Shown here one piece after another: positions 1-10,595 of a DNA stretch of 64,000 bases; positions within the stretch are counted from its first letter, which is position 1; each line of letters begins with the position of its first letter. Position numbers and translations under genes: made by a program. Location of the stretch: NCBI GenBank assembly GCA_025716855.1, contig JAIXMQ010000046.1, forward strand, positions 1-64,000. Reading direction: 5' to 3'. The notes beneath the pieces were generated by a model that saw only the letters and a program-made list of their open reading frames with translations, was not told the DNA's origin and ran no database searches. This stretch comes from Pilaira anomala. Taxonomy: Eukaryota; Mucoromycota; Mucoromycetes; Mucorales; Mucoraceae.

Positions 1-129
1 AAGTAAAAGACAACATTTCATAAACCCCAGTAATCTTATCACAGAGTAGTTTATTGTCTAATCCCAATAACAAAAAGTTTTTTTTTTTTCTGTGTATGTA
101 TTCAGTATGGAAATATTCTATCCAAAATC

Positions 130-840
130 TTTAAGGCAAGATAAGACCGTCAACGAGCGAAGAAAGTAAAGTGGAAACTCTATTTCGGAGGTTGCGCTGC
201 AGTGCGAAGCTGTTGTCCGAAATTGATCTCAATAACAATGATTCCGAGGATTTCATCTTGAGAAGAAAATGAAAAGATTTATGGAGAATTGAGTGGGAAA
301 GAAGAATGAGCAAGACGTTATGTGGTCAATAATTTTGATAATTTTAAAGATCAAGAATTGAATTTTGTCGGTAATCATAAGATGAAGTTCTTGACACTGG
401 TAATACTGATGAGACCCAGAAAACGCTGATAAACCCAGTATCTGAATTCAAAAGTAATAAAACTGAAGATGCATATACTCAATATTTTGGTACTCGTGGT
501 GGACCAACAAGAACAAAAAATCTGAATGCCTATCCTATGCAAAATGCGATTTTTTTTTTTTTCCTGAAGAAGATATTATCTCCTTTAGCTCTACAATCAT
601 ACTTGACTAATTTTAAAAACATATGGGCGGAAAAGAAAGTATCAATAAGCTGCACGACAAGCAACTGCTTGTTTTGTTATGCGTACGTTTGGTATACCGT
701 TTAGAGAATCTTTTACAACGGCAAAAAAGTTCGACTGTACCAACTTCTTGGCAAGCAGTTTTTCAAAATAATGTGTAGCATAATGGAGATCGTCCAAACT
801 GATGATTTATTTCTTTAGTGATAAAATAAAATCTCGGGAT
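130..840 (+). pseudogene. Decayed coding remnant, family unknown
   Basis: Plus-strand translation shows coding-like stretches (for example around 395-535 and 620-770) that jump between frames and are cut by stops and a T tract at 549-561. No intact reading frame or start can be built. The base composition is less AT-extreme than the flanking intergenic DNA. I do not recognise the family; a dispersed repeat or transposon-derived gene is an inference. From 840 to 1305 there are only A/T tracts and the 5' leader of the next gene. Confidence 0.3.
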
Positions 841-1305
841 TTGTTTAAAAAAACGAGCTCTTTTTTATGTACTGATAATTTTTTAATATAAAACGTGCTT
901 TTTTTTTTGTTCTATTGTGAGAACACAGACAAGTGAACTCAGTTTAATTGACAGATTAATTTGTGTCTTTTAATGTTGTAAAAAAAAAAAAAAAAAAAAG
1001 CATTTTTTTAAAAATCTTCTATAAATACTTCTTAAGAAAAAAAAAAAAAGTACCAACTGTATATTTTCCAAAACTATAAATTCAATCCTTATCAACAAAG
1101 CTTTTCTGAGATATTTGGTTTAAAAGTGAATTACACTGAGAATGAAACACAGTTGTATTGATGACGTAGCTTATGCATGTTTTTTTTTTTTGAAAGAGAA
1201 ATTTTTTTTTTTTTTTTCAATAATTATCTTTTTTTTTTTTCTCTCTCTCTTTTCTCTTGAATAATTCAGATAAAAAAAAAAACACATTTATAAATATTTT
1301 ATAAT

Positions 1306-2489
1306 ATGGGTGATTATGAAAGAGCAGCTAGTCCCATGGTATTGTGTTTTATTTAAAGATATATTTTTCTTTTTAAGATGAGCCCCAATTTTTTTTTTTT
1401 TTTCTTCTTATATATTGAGTAACGAAAAAAAAAAAAAAAAAAAATAGAATAGAATTTTATTGACTTATTATTATAGGACACTTTCGATAGACCTATTAAG
1501 GCAGAGGACCATTTAGATAGACGTGATCGCTCACGTACTCCCTCTCGTTCTCGATCCAGATCTCCTAAGCGTGAAGTACGTGACTCTCGTAGTCGCTCGC
1601 GTTCTCCTCCTCGTCGTAGTACTTCTCGTCGTCATTCTCCTGACCGTCGTCCCAGCAGACGTCGTTCTCCTTCTCCATCCAGAAGTAGAGATCGTAGAAG
1701 AAGAAGGTAAAAAGACTATTTCTCTTTCTCCTGCTTAACACACATATTATTTGAAAATGAACTCCTAAAACTAAATTATTTATATCATAGTATTTCTCCT
1801 CGTCGTCGCAGTCGTAGTCCTCCTCGTCGTCGTCGTTCTCCTCTTCCTGTCTCTGGTGGACAACGTAGAATTGAAGCTAATAAGGAATTCCATGGCACCA
1901 GAGTAAGTTCTTTTTAATTATTATGTAATTCATATAGACTAACTTTTATATAATAGGATGATCCTGAGATGTCTAATATTCTTGGTGTTTTCGGTTTAAG
2001 TTTAAGAACTAGAGAGATTGATTTGGAAGAAGTTTTCCGTGAATTTGGTACTATTGAAAAAGTTACTATTGTTTACGATCACAGAGTAAGCTTTTCTCTC
2101 TCTCTCTTTTAACAAAAAGAAAACAGACTAATTTTTTTTTTTTTATTCTTTAGAGCAACCGATCCAGAGGTTTTGGTTTTGTTTACTTTAAAGATCAAGC
2201 AGAGGCATCTCGTGCCCGTGATGCTTTAAATGGTATGGATATTGATGACCGTAAAATTCGTGTCGATTATTCTGTCACTCACCGTCCTCATACACCTACA
2301 CCTGGTGAATATATGGGCGAAAGAAAGATGACTCACGGTGATGATCGTAGAGGTGATGATCGCAGAGGTGGTTATGATCGTGACCGTAGATCCAACTTTA
2401 GAGATAGAGGACGTAGAAGAAGTCGTTCTCGTTCTCCTGAAAGACGTAGAAGATACTACCGTTCAAGAAGCAGATCTTGGTCTCGTTAA
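1306..2489 (+). CDS. Transformer-2-like SR splicing factor (RS-RRM-RS)
   Basis: Five exons: 1306-1338, 1477-1706, 1791-1902, 1957-2085, 2154-2489, all with GT-AG borders and consistent phase. The product (about 278 residues) has an N-terminal Arg/Ser-rich region (roughly residues 30-115), one RNA recognition motif in which the RNP2-like segment NILGVFGLS and the RNP1 segment RGFGFVYF are visible, a linker rich in Thr-Pro, and a C-terminal RS domain ending in RSRSRSWSR. This RS-RRM-RS order is that of Tra2/TRA2B proteins, which bind exonic enhancers (GAA-type) and recruit the spliceosome in the nucleus. The first exon is only 11 codons, so the start depends on the first intron. A plain SR protein of another subfamily is the alternative. 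Confidence 0.85.
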
Positions 2490-2739
2490 AAGTCATTAAA
2501 AAAAAAAAAAAAAAAAAAAAAGAAGCTCGTTTTCCCGCAAGCAACGCACAAACTCATTGAATTTTTATTTTACAAATAAACTACCCAAAAAAAAAATCAC
2601 TTCAAGTTATTATATAAAAACCTCTCATTAAGAAAATAAGAAAAAAAAAGGAAAACCTCAAGTATATTTTATTAAGAAACATCTACCCCCCTCAAACTTT
2701 GCAAGGAGTCAAAATAATAATAATAGCCCTATCTCAAAC

Positions 2740-2787
<48 letters not shown>

Positions 2788-3322
2788 GAGAAAAAAAAAG
2801 CAAAATTTGAAGGAAACTAGATGGTATGATTTTCTCTTTTTTTTTATTTCTAACTATTTTTTTTATTTTTCTTCCTTTATATATAGTATACAATAAATGA
2901 TAAACGAGGCATAGATAACAAAAACAAAAAAAAACTCCCCCCGAGAGAGCAGTAAATATGACCACCACCTAAATGTTAAAATAGGAGCGACACACACACT
3001 CTTTCTTTCTCTCCTTTTATTTTGAACAACTCTTTCTATTGTACTACTATGAAACTTTTTTGTTGGCTTGACAGCTTTTTTTTAAATGTAGAAAGAAATT
3101 CATTATCATCACCAAATTATCACATGCGTCTTTTATTACTCATCTTTTTAATTTAAGTAGATTGTATACAGACACCACTTGAACAAAAATTATCACACTT
3201 TATTCATGCCGATAAATCACGCATGACATTTACCAAATACGTATAGTTATATTCAACACCAAAAGGCAAGTACAATGAATGATATATAAAAACACTTTAT
3301 AAATAAAAAAAATAAAAAAAAT
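2490..3322. other. Intergenic region with GA microsatellite
   Basis: Convergent 3' flanks of the Tra2-like gene and the DGK1-like gene. It holds an A tract just after the first stop, a purine (GA)n repeat at about 2730-2790 and short T tracts. No credible coding exon or RNA gene was seen. Confidence 0.7.
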
Positions 3323-4133
3323 CTATTGTCCACCTAAACCTAATCCGACTAAAGGAATCCAAAGTAAAATAACACTGATAACAGGAATAGTCAAATTATC
3401 ATCTAAATTATAAAATATGTTACTAACGCCTTCCGAAAAGGCAGCGACCAGACCACCGTAGATAGACAACGCACTTAATGGAACGGGACTTGTAGCAGGA
3501 TCGTACGACAGTGAGTAACGTGCCAATGGACCAAAATATAACCAAGTCACAAGTGCGCCTGTGATGGCTGCACCTAAACTACCCGCTAAAGACTTTCCTC
3601 CATATTGAAAGGTATATTTGCCCCATAATTTACCACAAATACTAGCGGTAGGATCTGTCCATGATAAATAAACAATTGAAATCGCTGCTAAATCTAATGG
3701 AAACCAATACAATACAATTACACAGCCTGTATCTACATATGTCAGTAAGGTTCAATTATTTCAGTTTAAAATATCTACTACCTAATAAATAATAAACAAC
3801 ACCATTAATTCTAGAATGAATCTCGGTAGGTCTCATTAAAGGACCAAGGACAAAACAATAAATTTGATTAAACCATTCGAAATTAAATCGTAGTAATTCA
3901 GCAGAAAGTACAATGCATAAAAATACGGTTAATGCTGGATAAACGTCAATGGCAGCTATACCGGACCTAATCAGGTAAAGAACAAGAAAACCTAAAATTA
4001 TTTATTATTATTTTCCACAGTAAATTCATTCTTTTCTTTCTTTACCGATTGAATAATGAAAAGTTTTACGAGGTATTTCCCAACTTCCTTTGCCCGGTAC
4101 ATGCGAGAATTTCTTATCTACTTGTTGACTCAT
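3323..4133 (-). CDS. DGK1: CTP-dependent diacylglycerol kinase (DGK1/HSD1 family)
   Basis: Three exons on the minus strand: 4046-4133, 3782-3991, 3323-3726, giving 233 residues. The motif WEIPRKTFHYSIG near residue 18, the segment SWTDPTASICGKLWGKYT and the following GGKSLAGSLGA are characteristic of fungal Dgk1, an ER/nuclear-envelope enzyme that phosphorylates diacylglycerol to phosphatidate using CTP and opposes the lipin Pah1. The remainder is made of several hydrophobic segments, as expected for a polytopic membrane protein. The length is somewhat shorter than yeast Dgk1 (290) because the soluble N-terminal tail is short here. The related dolichol kinase Sec59 is the main alternative, but the DGK1 start motif argues against it. 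Confidence 0.85.
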
Positions 4134-4885
4134 ATTATAATAAATTAAAAAAAGAAGAAGAAATTAGAAAACCCAACTAAATACTTTTTTTTTTCTTATG
4201 TTCTTGTGTGCAAAGTGACACGCATCTCATTATCATCAATAACCCCGCTATTTTTTTTCATTCAAAAATATGTCGAAAACTCCGCATATCACAAGCATTT
4301 TTGTTCTTTGTTCGATGAAGAGCCTCAGGCAACCTGACAGGCCTTGGGAATTTCAGCTTAAAAAAGGATGTAATCATCAAAATACAGTGCTATAGTTTCT
4401 CAATGCGCGAGTAAGAGATATATACAGGTTGCAAACAGGTTAGCTCGTTGTGTAAGTATTCTAATAGATTGGCCTCTCTCTTCTTTGTAGATAGTATCGG
4501 GTCTGTAAAAGTGATTGTTACCGGGACAACGTGCCCGTAAAAAAATATCTAATGTGTCACTGGATAAAACTGGATTACACAGTGATCACCTGTGGTTCCT
4601 TTCGGTATATAGCCCGATGTGGCTTCTCCATGTATTAGGGCGTCTCAAATAATTAAATATTTAATGCAGGGTTTTTTTTTTTATATTAGCAAAAAAAAAA
4701 AAAAAAAGACGTAAGAGGTTATATTTAAAATTATTATCATTAGACTTAATACTAAGAAAAACGCCAAAATGTTCTGAGCGGAGTTTTTCAAGATGACTGA
4801 AAAAAAAAAAAAAAAAAAATTATTCAAAGTTAAAAACGTTTTTTCTCTCATTACACATTTATTTCAAATGAACAGAATTGTCAAC
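4134..4885. other. Divergent intergenic region with a less AT-rich island
   Basis: Shared upstream region of the DGK1-like gene (minus) and the small mitochondrial gene (plus). From about 4310 to 4650 the base composition is clearly more balanced than elsewhere, with short inverted repeats such as CGGG/CCCG at about 4530-4545 and CACAG/CTGTG at about 4577-4593. No open frame or tRNA is visible in it. Confidence 0.5.
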
Positions 4886-5366
4886 ATGTCGTTATTCATA
4901 AAGTCTGCTTACAGACCCGTGTCTTTAGTTAGAACAAGTAAGTTTTTTTTTTTTTTTTTTAATATATTAAAATGTATGCGATTCTTACGTCATTTTTTTT
5001 TTTTTTTAGTTCGAGCTTTCAGTACAGATAAAGAAGATATGGAATTAGCCATGAATAAAATTGAAGAATTATTCAGTGCAGCCAAAGATGAAGTAAAAAC
5101 TGTAATAAAGTATAAATAGCAATAGAATTCTAAATACGTGTAATATTTAATAGTTGGAATATGCCGATGAATCACAAGGATCCGTTTATTACCATGAAGA
5201 CCGTACAACAGCAGAAAAGGCTGTCTCGGATGTATTAGTGGAATACAATAGATTTTTAGAGGAATTGCCTTCAGACGAAATGAGAAATGAAGTGAAAACA
5301 AAAGTCGGTATGAAGATGCGAGAATTAAAAATGACATTTGATGCTTTGCCAGAAGAAGGTCATTAA
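4886..5366 (+). CDS. Small predicted mitochondrial protein, function unknown
   Basis: Three exons: 4886-4937, 5010-5092, 5154-5366, total 115 residues. The first 20 residues are basic and hydroxylated (MSLFIKSAYRPVSLVR) and are followed by RAFS, which resembles a mitochondrial targeting sequence with a processing site. The mature part is acidic and helical, with segments ELFSAAKDELEYADE and EKAVSDVLVEYNRFL. I do not recognise the family with certainty. The intron phases agree and the frame is open throughout, so the gene itself is well supported. Its stop lies only 14 bases from the stop of the convergent U2A' gene. Confidence 0.7.
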
Positions 5367-5380
5367 AATATATATATTTT

Positions 5381-6185
5381 TTATTTGTTGGAAGGTACAT
5401 GACCTGCTTTTAATAAACGTTCTAATCTTGAAATTTCATCAAGTGATGTTGCTTGTTTAAGTGCCTCCTACAATGTGATATTAGATTTTATAAAGTTTTT
5501 TTTTTCTTTCTTTCTTTCTTTCTTTCTTTACCTTGATCTTAAGCTGTTCGTCAGGTGTAAGACCGTGATTCATTGCTTGATCACCTAATCCTTCTCCAGG
5601 TTCAAATGTCTTGGTTTTATTATCGATAATAGATTTAGCTAAATCATTATCAGTACCATCTGTTTTACGGAACAATTGTTCAGCTTCCTTTCTTTCAGAT
5701 AATTTAACCTTATTGAAATCCAATACATGAAGTTGAGGTAATTTATAAATAACAAAAAGACGATAATGAGCTTTTTTCGTAACTGGATTATCTAATAAGC
5801 TTAAATGTGTCAACTTTTTACATTTTATCAAGGGTTCTAAATCTCCTAATTCAGAAATCGCATTGTTGGTCAAAATAATCGTATGAAGATTAGGTACAAA
5901 TGTCTCCAGTCCACTTTCAATTTTACTGATACGGTTGTTGTTGAGTAATAATTGTTGTAACCGATTTAAACGAGGAAAGTTGCCCAAGACACGTAAATCA
6001 TTATTTATAAAATCAATAGAATCATTTAAATCCTACTCTTGCAAACAAAACTTTCTTATTAGCCTCTCTCTTTCTTATTTTACTGCATATATTTTTTTCA
6101 GCAGCAACTTACTTTAGTGACACCAAGGTTCTCAATAGCTGGTATCTTTAAATCTAACATGTATTCAATACTTGCATTTGCGCGC

Positions 6186-6216
<31 letters not shown>

Positions 6217-6306
6217 CATCTAAATACCTCTAAGCATAAGTTCACGATCCCCTAATGGGTTAATATGCGAGATGCTGTTATGAATTAAATCGGCAGTCAA
6301 CTTCAT
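5381..6306 (-). CDS. LEA1: U2 snRNP protein A' (LEA1/SNRPA1)
   Basis: Four exons: 6228-6306, 6113-6153, 5532-6032, 5381-5467, total 235 residues. The N-terminus MKLTADLI, the repeat-bearing segments DLKIPAIENLGVTKDL, QQLLLNNNRISKIE and LTNNAISELGDLEPL, and the LRR-cap segment HYRLFVIYKLPQLHVLDF match the leucine-rich repeat protein U2A', which with U2B'' binds stem-loop IV of U2 snRNA. The C-terminal helix ends LEKLLKAG-like (SRLERLLKAGHVPS). Length agrees with the family (about 240-255). The third intron carries a (CTTT)n run near 5504-5530, read as AAAG on the coding strand. Confidence 0.92.
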
Positions 6307-6491
6307 TTTATTTTATAATTATTTCGTCCTTTAACAAGATGAGGGGGGGGAGAGGGAAAAAGAAAAAACAAAAAAAAAAAAAAATGTAAACAATTTGTCT
6401 AAGTTTTTTTCTGTCTGGTCATGAAATAGTGGCTTGTCGTTGTGTGGTTCATAAAAAAAAATGGGTAAGTGTGTAGTGATTCAATTACCGC

Positions 6492-6596
6492 CTACTTTTC
6501 ATTATATAAATCAGGAAACGATTTGGAAAATTCCTCTGTCAGAATACCTCTAAATTCCTGTATATTATAATATAAACATTTTGAACAGAATACACA

Positions 6597-6665
<69 letters not shown>

Positions 6666-7176
6666 GAATAGAGTATAAAAAAAAAAGGGGGGAGAGAAAA
6701 GAAATTAAAAGAAACTTACATTGACGGCTTTAATTTTACCATTGGTAAATTGATTCTCGGTAGCTGCTCGTTCAACAAATCCTTGTGTAAATATATCTGG
6801 ATTTTTACCATGTTCTACAAAACTACAACATAAATTATAAATCATACATACATACAAACAAAAAATCATCATCAATTGAAGACATTTTACTTTATAACTT
6901 CTTCTGGAATAAATGAATCGATACCATCTTTTAGTTCATCAATCTTTTGATAATGTTCAATCACGCTATTGCTATTGTGTATGTTATTTTTTTCAGTCGG
7001 TTGCATTCTTTAAACAAAACAAAAAAAACTTACATTTTTTTCCATACAAGTTTATTACCATCGGGTTGAAAATCGTAAACGATCACACTAAGTTCAAATA
7101 AATCTTGTAATAACTCATTAAGCTGATCTTCTACAGTTTGACGTACATCAACAGCAACTGTTTCTTCGGGTTGCAT
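6492..7176 (-). CDS. MED10: Mediator complex subunit 10 (MED10/NUT2)
   Basis: Four exons: 7034-7176, 6891-6971, 6720-6822, 6492-6557, total 130 residues. The segments VEDQLNELLQDLFEL, IVYDFQPDGNKLVWKKINSVIEHYQ, FVEHGKNPDIFTQGFVERA and FRGILTEEFSKSFP line up with MED10, a middle-module subunit of Mediator, in the order and spacing expected; the usual length is about 130-150. The first of these is upstream of the DFQP motif also seen in animal MED10. Intron 3 (6558-6719) contains a long (CA)n run. The start was chosen at MQPEET; an in-frame upstream ATG would add a hydrophobic leader from a T tract and is unlikely. Confidence 0.88.
6600..6662. repeat. (CA)n microsatellite in MED10 intron 3
   Basis: About 31 uninterrupted CA units on the plus strand. 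On the MED10 sense strand this is a (TG)n run between the donor at 6719 and the acceptor at 6558. Confidence 0.95.
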
Positions 7177-7411
7177 GATGGTGAATGAATGAAAAAAAAA
7201 AAAAAATGAAAAAGCGCAAAAAAAAAATATATATAATATCAAAAATATCGGTCATTGTAAATCAAGTAATTACTTGAGTTCTCATTGGCTAATATCCATT
7301 ACTAGCATTTTTTTTTTTTTTTCTATTTCAGTCAAACATTGGAACTCTCAAAAAAAGTACATTTACAATTAAATAACAACATTTACTGATACGAAAAAGA
7401 AAGTAAGGGGA

Positions 7412-7862
7412 AACTAAAAAAAAAAACCTCTTTAGCTTGAATAAATGGTAGAAAGTAGAAATTATTCACAATATGACCTCATAAGAATTCACTCCGATTA
7501 AATGAAGTATACTTACTTTTTCTCTGAGGTAACATGTAATTTGTATAATACATATTAGGTTTTGAAACGAATTGTGCATATCCGATTTTCCTATTAAATC
7601 TAATAATAACATTATATGTTGTTTGTTCAACGGTACACACCTGATCGATTGGAAACAAACTCATTTATACAATGACGTTATTTACCATGAAAATATATAC
7701 TTACTGTAGTTAAAAGGAAGAGCGGAATAACTAATGATCCCACAGACTAAAAAGCAGCTATAAATGAAAAAGTTAATTTCCCCTGGTCTCTTTCTTTCTT
7801 TCTCTCTCTCTTTTTCTTTATACACTTTTTACCAAGATGATACTTACTAAGACTTTACCCAT
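7412..7862 (-). CDS. Possible small secreted or membrane protein (spliced, 3' end uncertain)
   Basis: Tentative model. Exons 7848-7862, 7705-7746 and 7517-7640 have canonical GTAAGT donors and AG acceptors and stay in frame. They encode MGKVL, then a hydrophobic stretch VGSLVIPLFLLTT, then about 40 polar residues with several Tyr and Asn. This resembles a cleavable signal peptide plus a short secreted domain. The last exon is unclear: one acceptor at about 7410 gives a further 28 residues. No family recognised. It is divergent from the CotH gene, with 95 bases between the two start codons, so the promoter would be shared. Confidence 0.3.
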
Positions 7863-7957
7863 TTGTAAGTACCTCACTACTTTTTTTTTTTTTTTTTTTT
7901 TTTGCTATGTCGCCATGATTTATAAAAAAAAAAATAGACTAACTTAAAAAAAAACCT

Positions 7958-9712
7958 ATGTATAAAGTTTTGGGTTTGTTTACAATTGCTGCTCAAGCAA
8001 AAGATACAATTGATTACAGTGTGATTGGTTTAGTAAATGAAACCTATACAATGGCTGTCATGGTCGATAACAAGACCTACCCACTTTCTCCTGACCCAGT
8101 GACCACGACCATCTTACATACCGGTAAAGCACCTATTGCGAAAGAAGGTTATAAATACGTCAAACTCAACAAGTCGGATAATTCTACTCTACTACTATCC
8201 GAACCTTTCTTGCGTGACCCCATCTCAAAAGATTCGCTGAACGAATTCTTTAACCGTACCTGGAACAAACAAGAATTAGATACTTTCCCTACTGCTTATG
8301 AACCTTTAGAGGCTATTCACCGTGTCAAATCCAATTTACATCGTCAAGGTGAAATCCCCACAATCCATTTCGTTGCTAACCAAATGGAACTCGATAGAAT
8401 GCACAACAGTAAATCAAATGAAGACTTTAAGGTCCAAGCTAAAATGGTTTATATCTCTTTAAACGAAACTTTAACTTTCAAGAAAGTCGATATCGATTTA
8501 TCAGGTCGAAGCTCGCGTTGGATGCCAAAACTTTCTTACGGTATCAAATTACAAAAGAAAGATCGATTAGCTAAATCCAGACGTATCAAATTAAGAGCCA
8601 TGGATACTGACCCCTCTTATATTCGTGAACAATTAGTTTATGATGTGATCAAATCGGCTGGTTTACTTTCTACCGATTTCTCTTTTGCTCGTGTCTTTAT
8701 GAACGATCAAGAATTAGGTTTATTTGGTATCATTGAACCCTTTAATAATCCCTGGTTAGAAAATTCTTTTGCAAACGGAGATGAGAAATACAAGAATGGT
8801 TACTTGTACCAAGGTAAATTCCAAACAGCTGAATCGTCCCTTCAAGGTCATATCTCCGATTTAAGTTACTATAGTAACTTGACCGCTTATGCTGATGGCC
8901 AATACAAAATTAAGGAAGAAGCCAAGAAGGGTGAAAAGGATAACTTTGAACCTTTACAAGAATTCACAAAGTTCATTGATACTGCTCCTACTGGTGAGGG
9001 TCAAGAGGTCATCAAGGCCTGGAAAGATCATTTAGATACCGATTCCTTCCTTCGTTCAATGGCTCTTGAAATCTTGTTGGGTTTTGCTGATGGTTATACT
9101 ACCATGGCCGATAACTATTATTTCTATCAAAACCCTGAAACCGATACCTGGTTCTATATCCCTTCTGATGTGGATCTCACCATGGGTTCCACCATGTTTA
9201 ATATCGATGCTATGTGGTCTGGTAACTATTCTACTTTCCCTGGTATGGGTAAACGTCCCTTAATGAACAAGATGATGCAAGTCCCTGAATTCAAGCAAAC
9301 CTTTGAAGACTTATTGGTCAACTTGACTCAACGTGTCGTTAACCCTGAAGTCATGAACCATCGTATTGATCAAATCACTCAACTCATTGAACAAGATGTT
9401 GCTTGGGATAAACAAGCTCCTCGTGTCGGTAAAGCTATCTTGAGTGAATTAGGTTCCTCCTTTGATGGAAATACCGATGACTTGGGCTCGGATGCTGAAG
9501 ATATTTTGGGTCAAGTCGGTAGCGAATTCCCTCCTGATATGGATATTGCTATCATGGGTGATTTTGCTAAACGTCTTGGTTCCAATATCACCTTCCAAGA
9601 TGCTGTCAATGGTCCTACTGAATTCAAGTCTTTAAGTGGTGTTAGAGAATGGGTTCAAAAGCAAAGTGAAGCCATCTTAAACTTTTATAACGCTACAGAA
9701 GAATCTCAATAA
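7958..9712 (+). CDS. CotH-family protein (spore-coat kinase-like fold), secreted
   Basis: Single exon of 584 residues. The first 14 residues are hydrophobic and end in AQA, compatible with a signal peptide. The CotH core is visible: a segment RRIKLRAMDTDPSYIREQLVYDVI (positions about 210-233; key residues Lys, Arg, Asp), a Gly-rich loop with LGLFGIIEPF, the acidic motif ADNYYFYQ and the metal-binding-like motif PSDVDLTMG near residue 400-415. In Mucorales the CotH family includes cell-surface proteins that bind host receptors, and in bacteria CotH is a spore-coat protein kinase. Here no C-terminal GPI-type hydrophobic tail follows (it ends in polar residues), so a soluble secreted or wall-associated member is inferred. 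Multiple N-glycosylation sequons are present. Codon use is biased like that of the fatty acid synthase gene, hinting at high expression. Confidence 0.85.
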   Translation: MYKVLGLFTIAAQAKDTIDYSVIGLVNETYTMAVMVDNKTYPLSPDPVTTTILHTGKAPIAKEGYKYVKLNKSDNSTLLLSEPFLRDPISKDSLNEFFNRTWNKQELDTFPTAYEPLEAIHRVKSNLHRQGEIPTIHFVANQMELDRMHNSKSNEDFKVQAKMVYISLNETLTFKKVDIDLSGRSSRWMPKLSYGIKLQKKDRLAKSRRIKLRAMDTDPSYIREQLVYDVIKSAGLLSTDFSFARVFMNDQELGLFGIIEPFNNPWLENSFANGDEKYKNGYLYQGKFQTAESSLQGHISDLSYYSNLTAYADGQYKIKEEAKKGEKDNFEPLQEFTKFIDTAPTGEGQEVIKAWKDHLDTDSFLRSMALEILLGFADGYTTMADNYYFYQNPETDTWFYIPSDVDLTMGSTMFNIDAMWSGNYSTFPGMGKRPLMNKMMQVPEFKQTFEDLLVNLTQRVVNPEVMNHRIDQITQLIEQDVAWDKQAPRVGKAILSELGSSFDGNTDDLGSDAEDILGQVGSEFPPDMDIAIMGDFAKRLGSNITFQDAVNGPTEFKSLSGVREWVQKQSEAILNFYNATEESQ

Positions 9713-9774
9713 TTTTTTATTTATTGAATAATAATAATAATAATAATATGTATTTTTTTTTTTTATTTATTTAT

Positions 9775-10595
9775 TTATGCTTTTAATACACGCTTAACTA
9801 ATGCTTCAATACCTTGATTGTTTTTAATGGCATCTTCCAAACTCTTGAGAGCATATTTAGCCAACATATCAACTTCAACATTCACGCGATCACCGACTTT
9901 CTTTGAAGGCATAATAACGTGTGCTTGTGTATGAGCAATCATCATGATCGAGAACGTACGTTCTTCATCATTCACATCACATACCGTAAGCGAAGTACCG
10001 TCCAAACAAACATACCCCTTGGGAATAATGTATCTCATCTTGTCTTTATCCTCTTCTGACATTTGAAGTGTGTACCAAATTGAGTTCCCTTCAGGCTTAA
10101 TAGAAATAATCTTGGCGGTATTATCAACGTGCCCTTGAACCATATGTCCACCAAATCTCTTCTTGGAATCCATAGCGCGTTCCAAATTAACCTTATCACC
10201 TACCTTTAAGTCACCTAAAAAAAAAAAAAAAAAGTAATCAATACCTCTTTCTATGTGCGTGTGTGTTTTTTTTATACCTAAATTGGTGCATCTTAAAGTT
10301 TCTGGTGCAACACCTACTTTAAATGAATCCGTATCAAATTCAGTAGCAGTTAAACAAGTACCTAACATATTTAACCAGTAAATACTAGAGTTATATACAT
10401 ATATATATATATATTTTTTTAGAGAGAAACTTTCTCATTACCGTTAATGGCAATACTGTCACCAAGATGGCAGTCATTCAAGATTTCTTTAGCATCAGAA
10501 ACGGTAATAGTCCAACCGTTTCCGCCAGATTCTGTATTATCTTGCTCCTTAATGGAGGAGACAGTGCCCATAATTTCAACAAGTCCAGTAAACAT
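9775..10595 (-). CDS. RIB5: Riboflavin synthase (lumazine-consuming, RIB5/ribE type)
   Basis: Three exons: 10442-10595, 10278-10361, 9775-10214, total 225 residues. Riboflavin synthase dismutates two molecules of 6,7-dimethyl-8-ribityllumazine in the last step of vitamin B2 synthesis. The N-terminal MFTGLVE signature starts the first lumazine-binding barrel; the second barrel carries GGHMVQGHVD and the following SLTV motif. The first barrel has the equivalent SIAINGTCLTAT. The internal duplication and length are those expected for the family. The last 60 residues form the C-terminal trimerisation helix (LAKYALKSLED). Its stop is 62 bases from the stop of the convergent CotH gene. Confidence 0.95.

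Noticed and set aside
2699..2968. ORFs over the GA microsatellite on both strands
   Set aside because: Arg-Glu and Leu-Ser repeats come from the dinucleotide run.
4990..5400. 136-residue minus ORF opposite the small mitochondrial gene
   Set aside because: Overlaps well-spliced exons on the plus strand and runs through intron T tracts.
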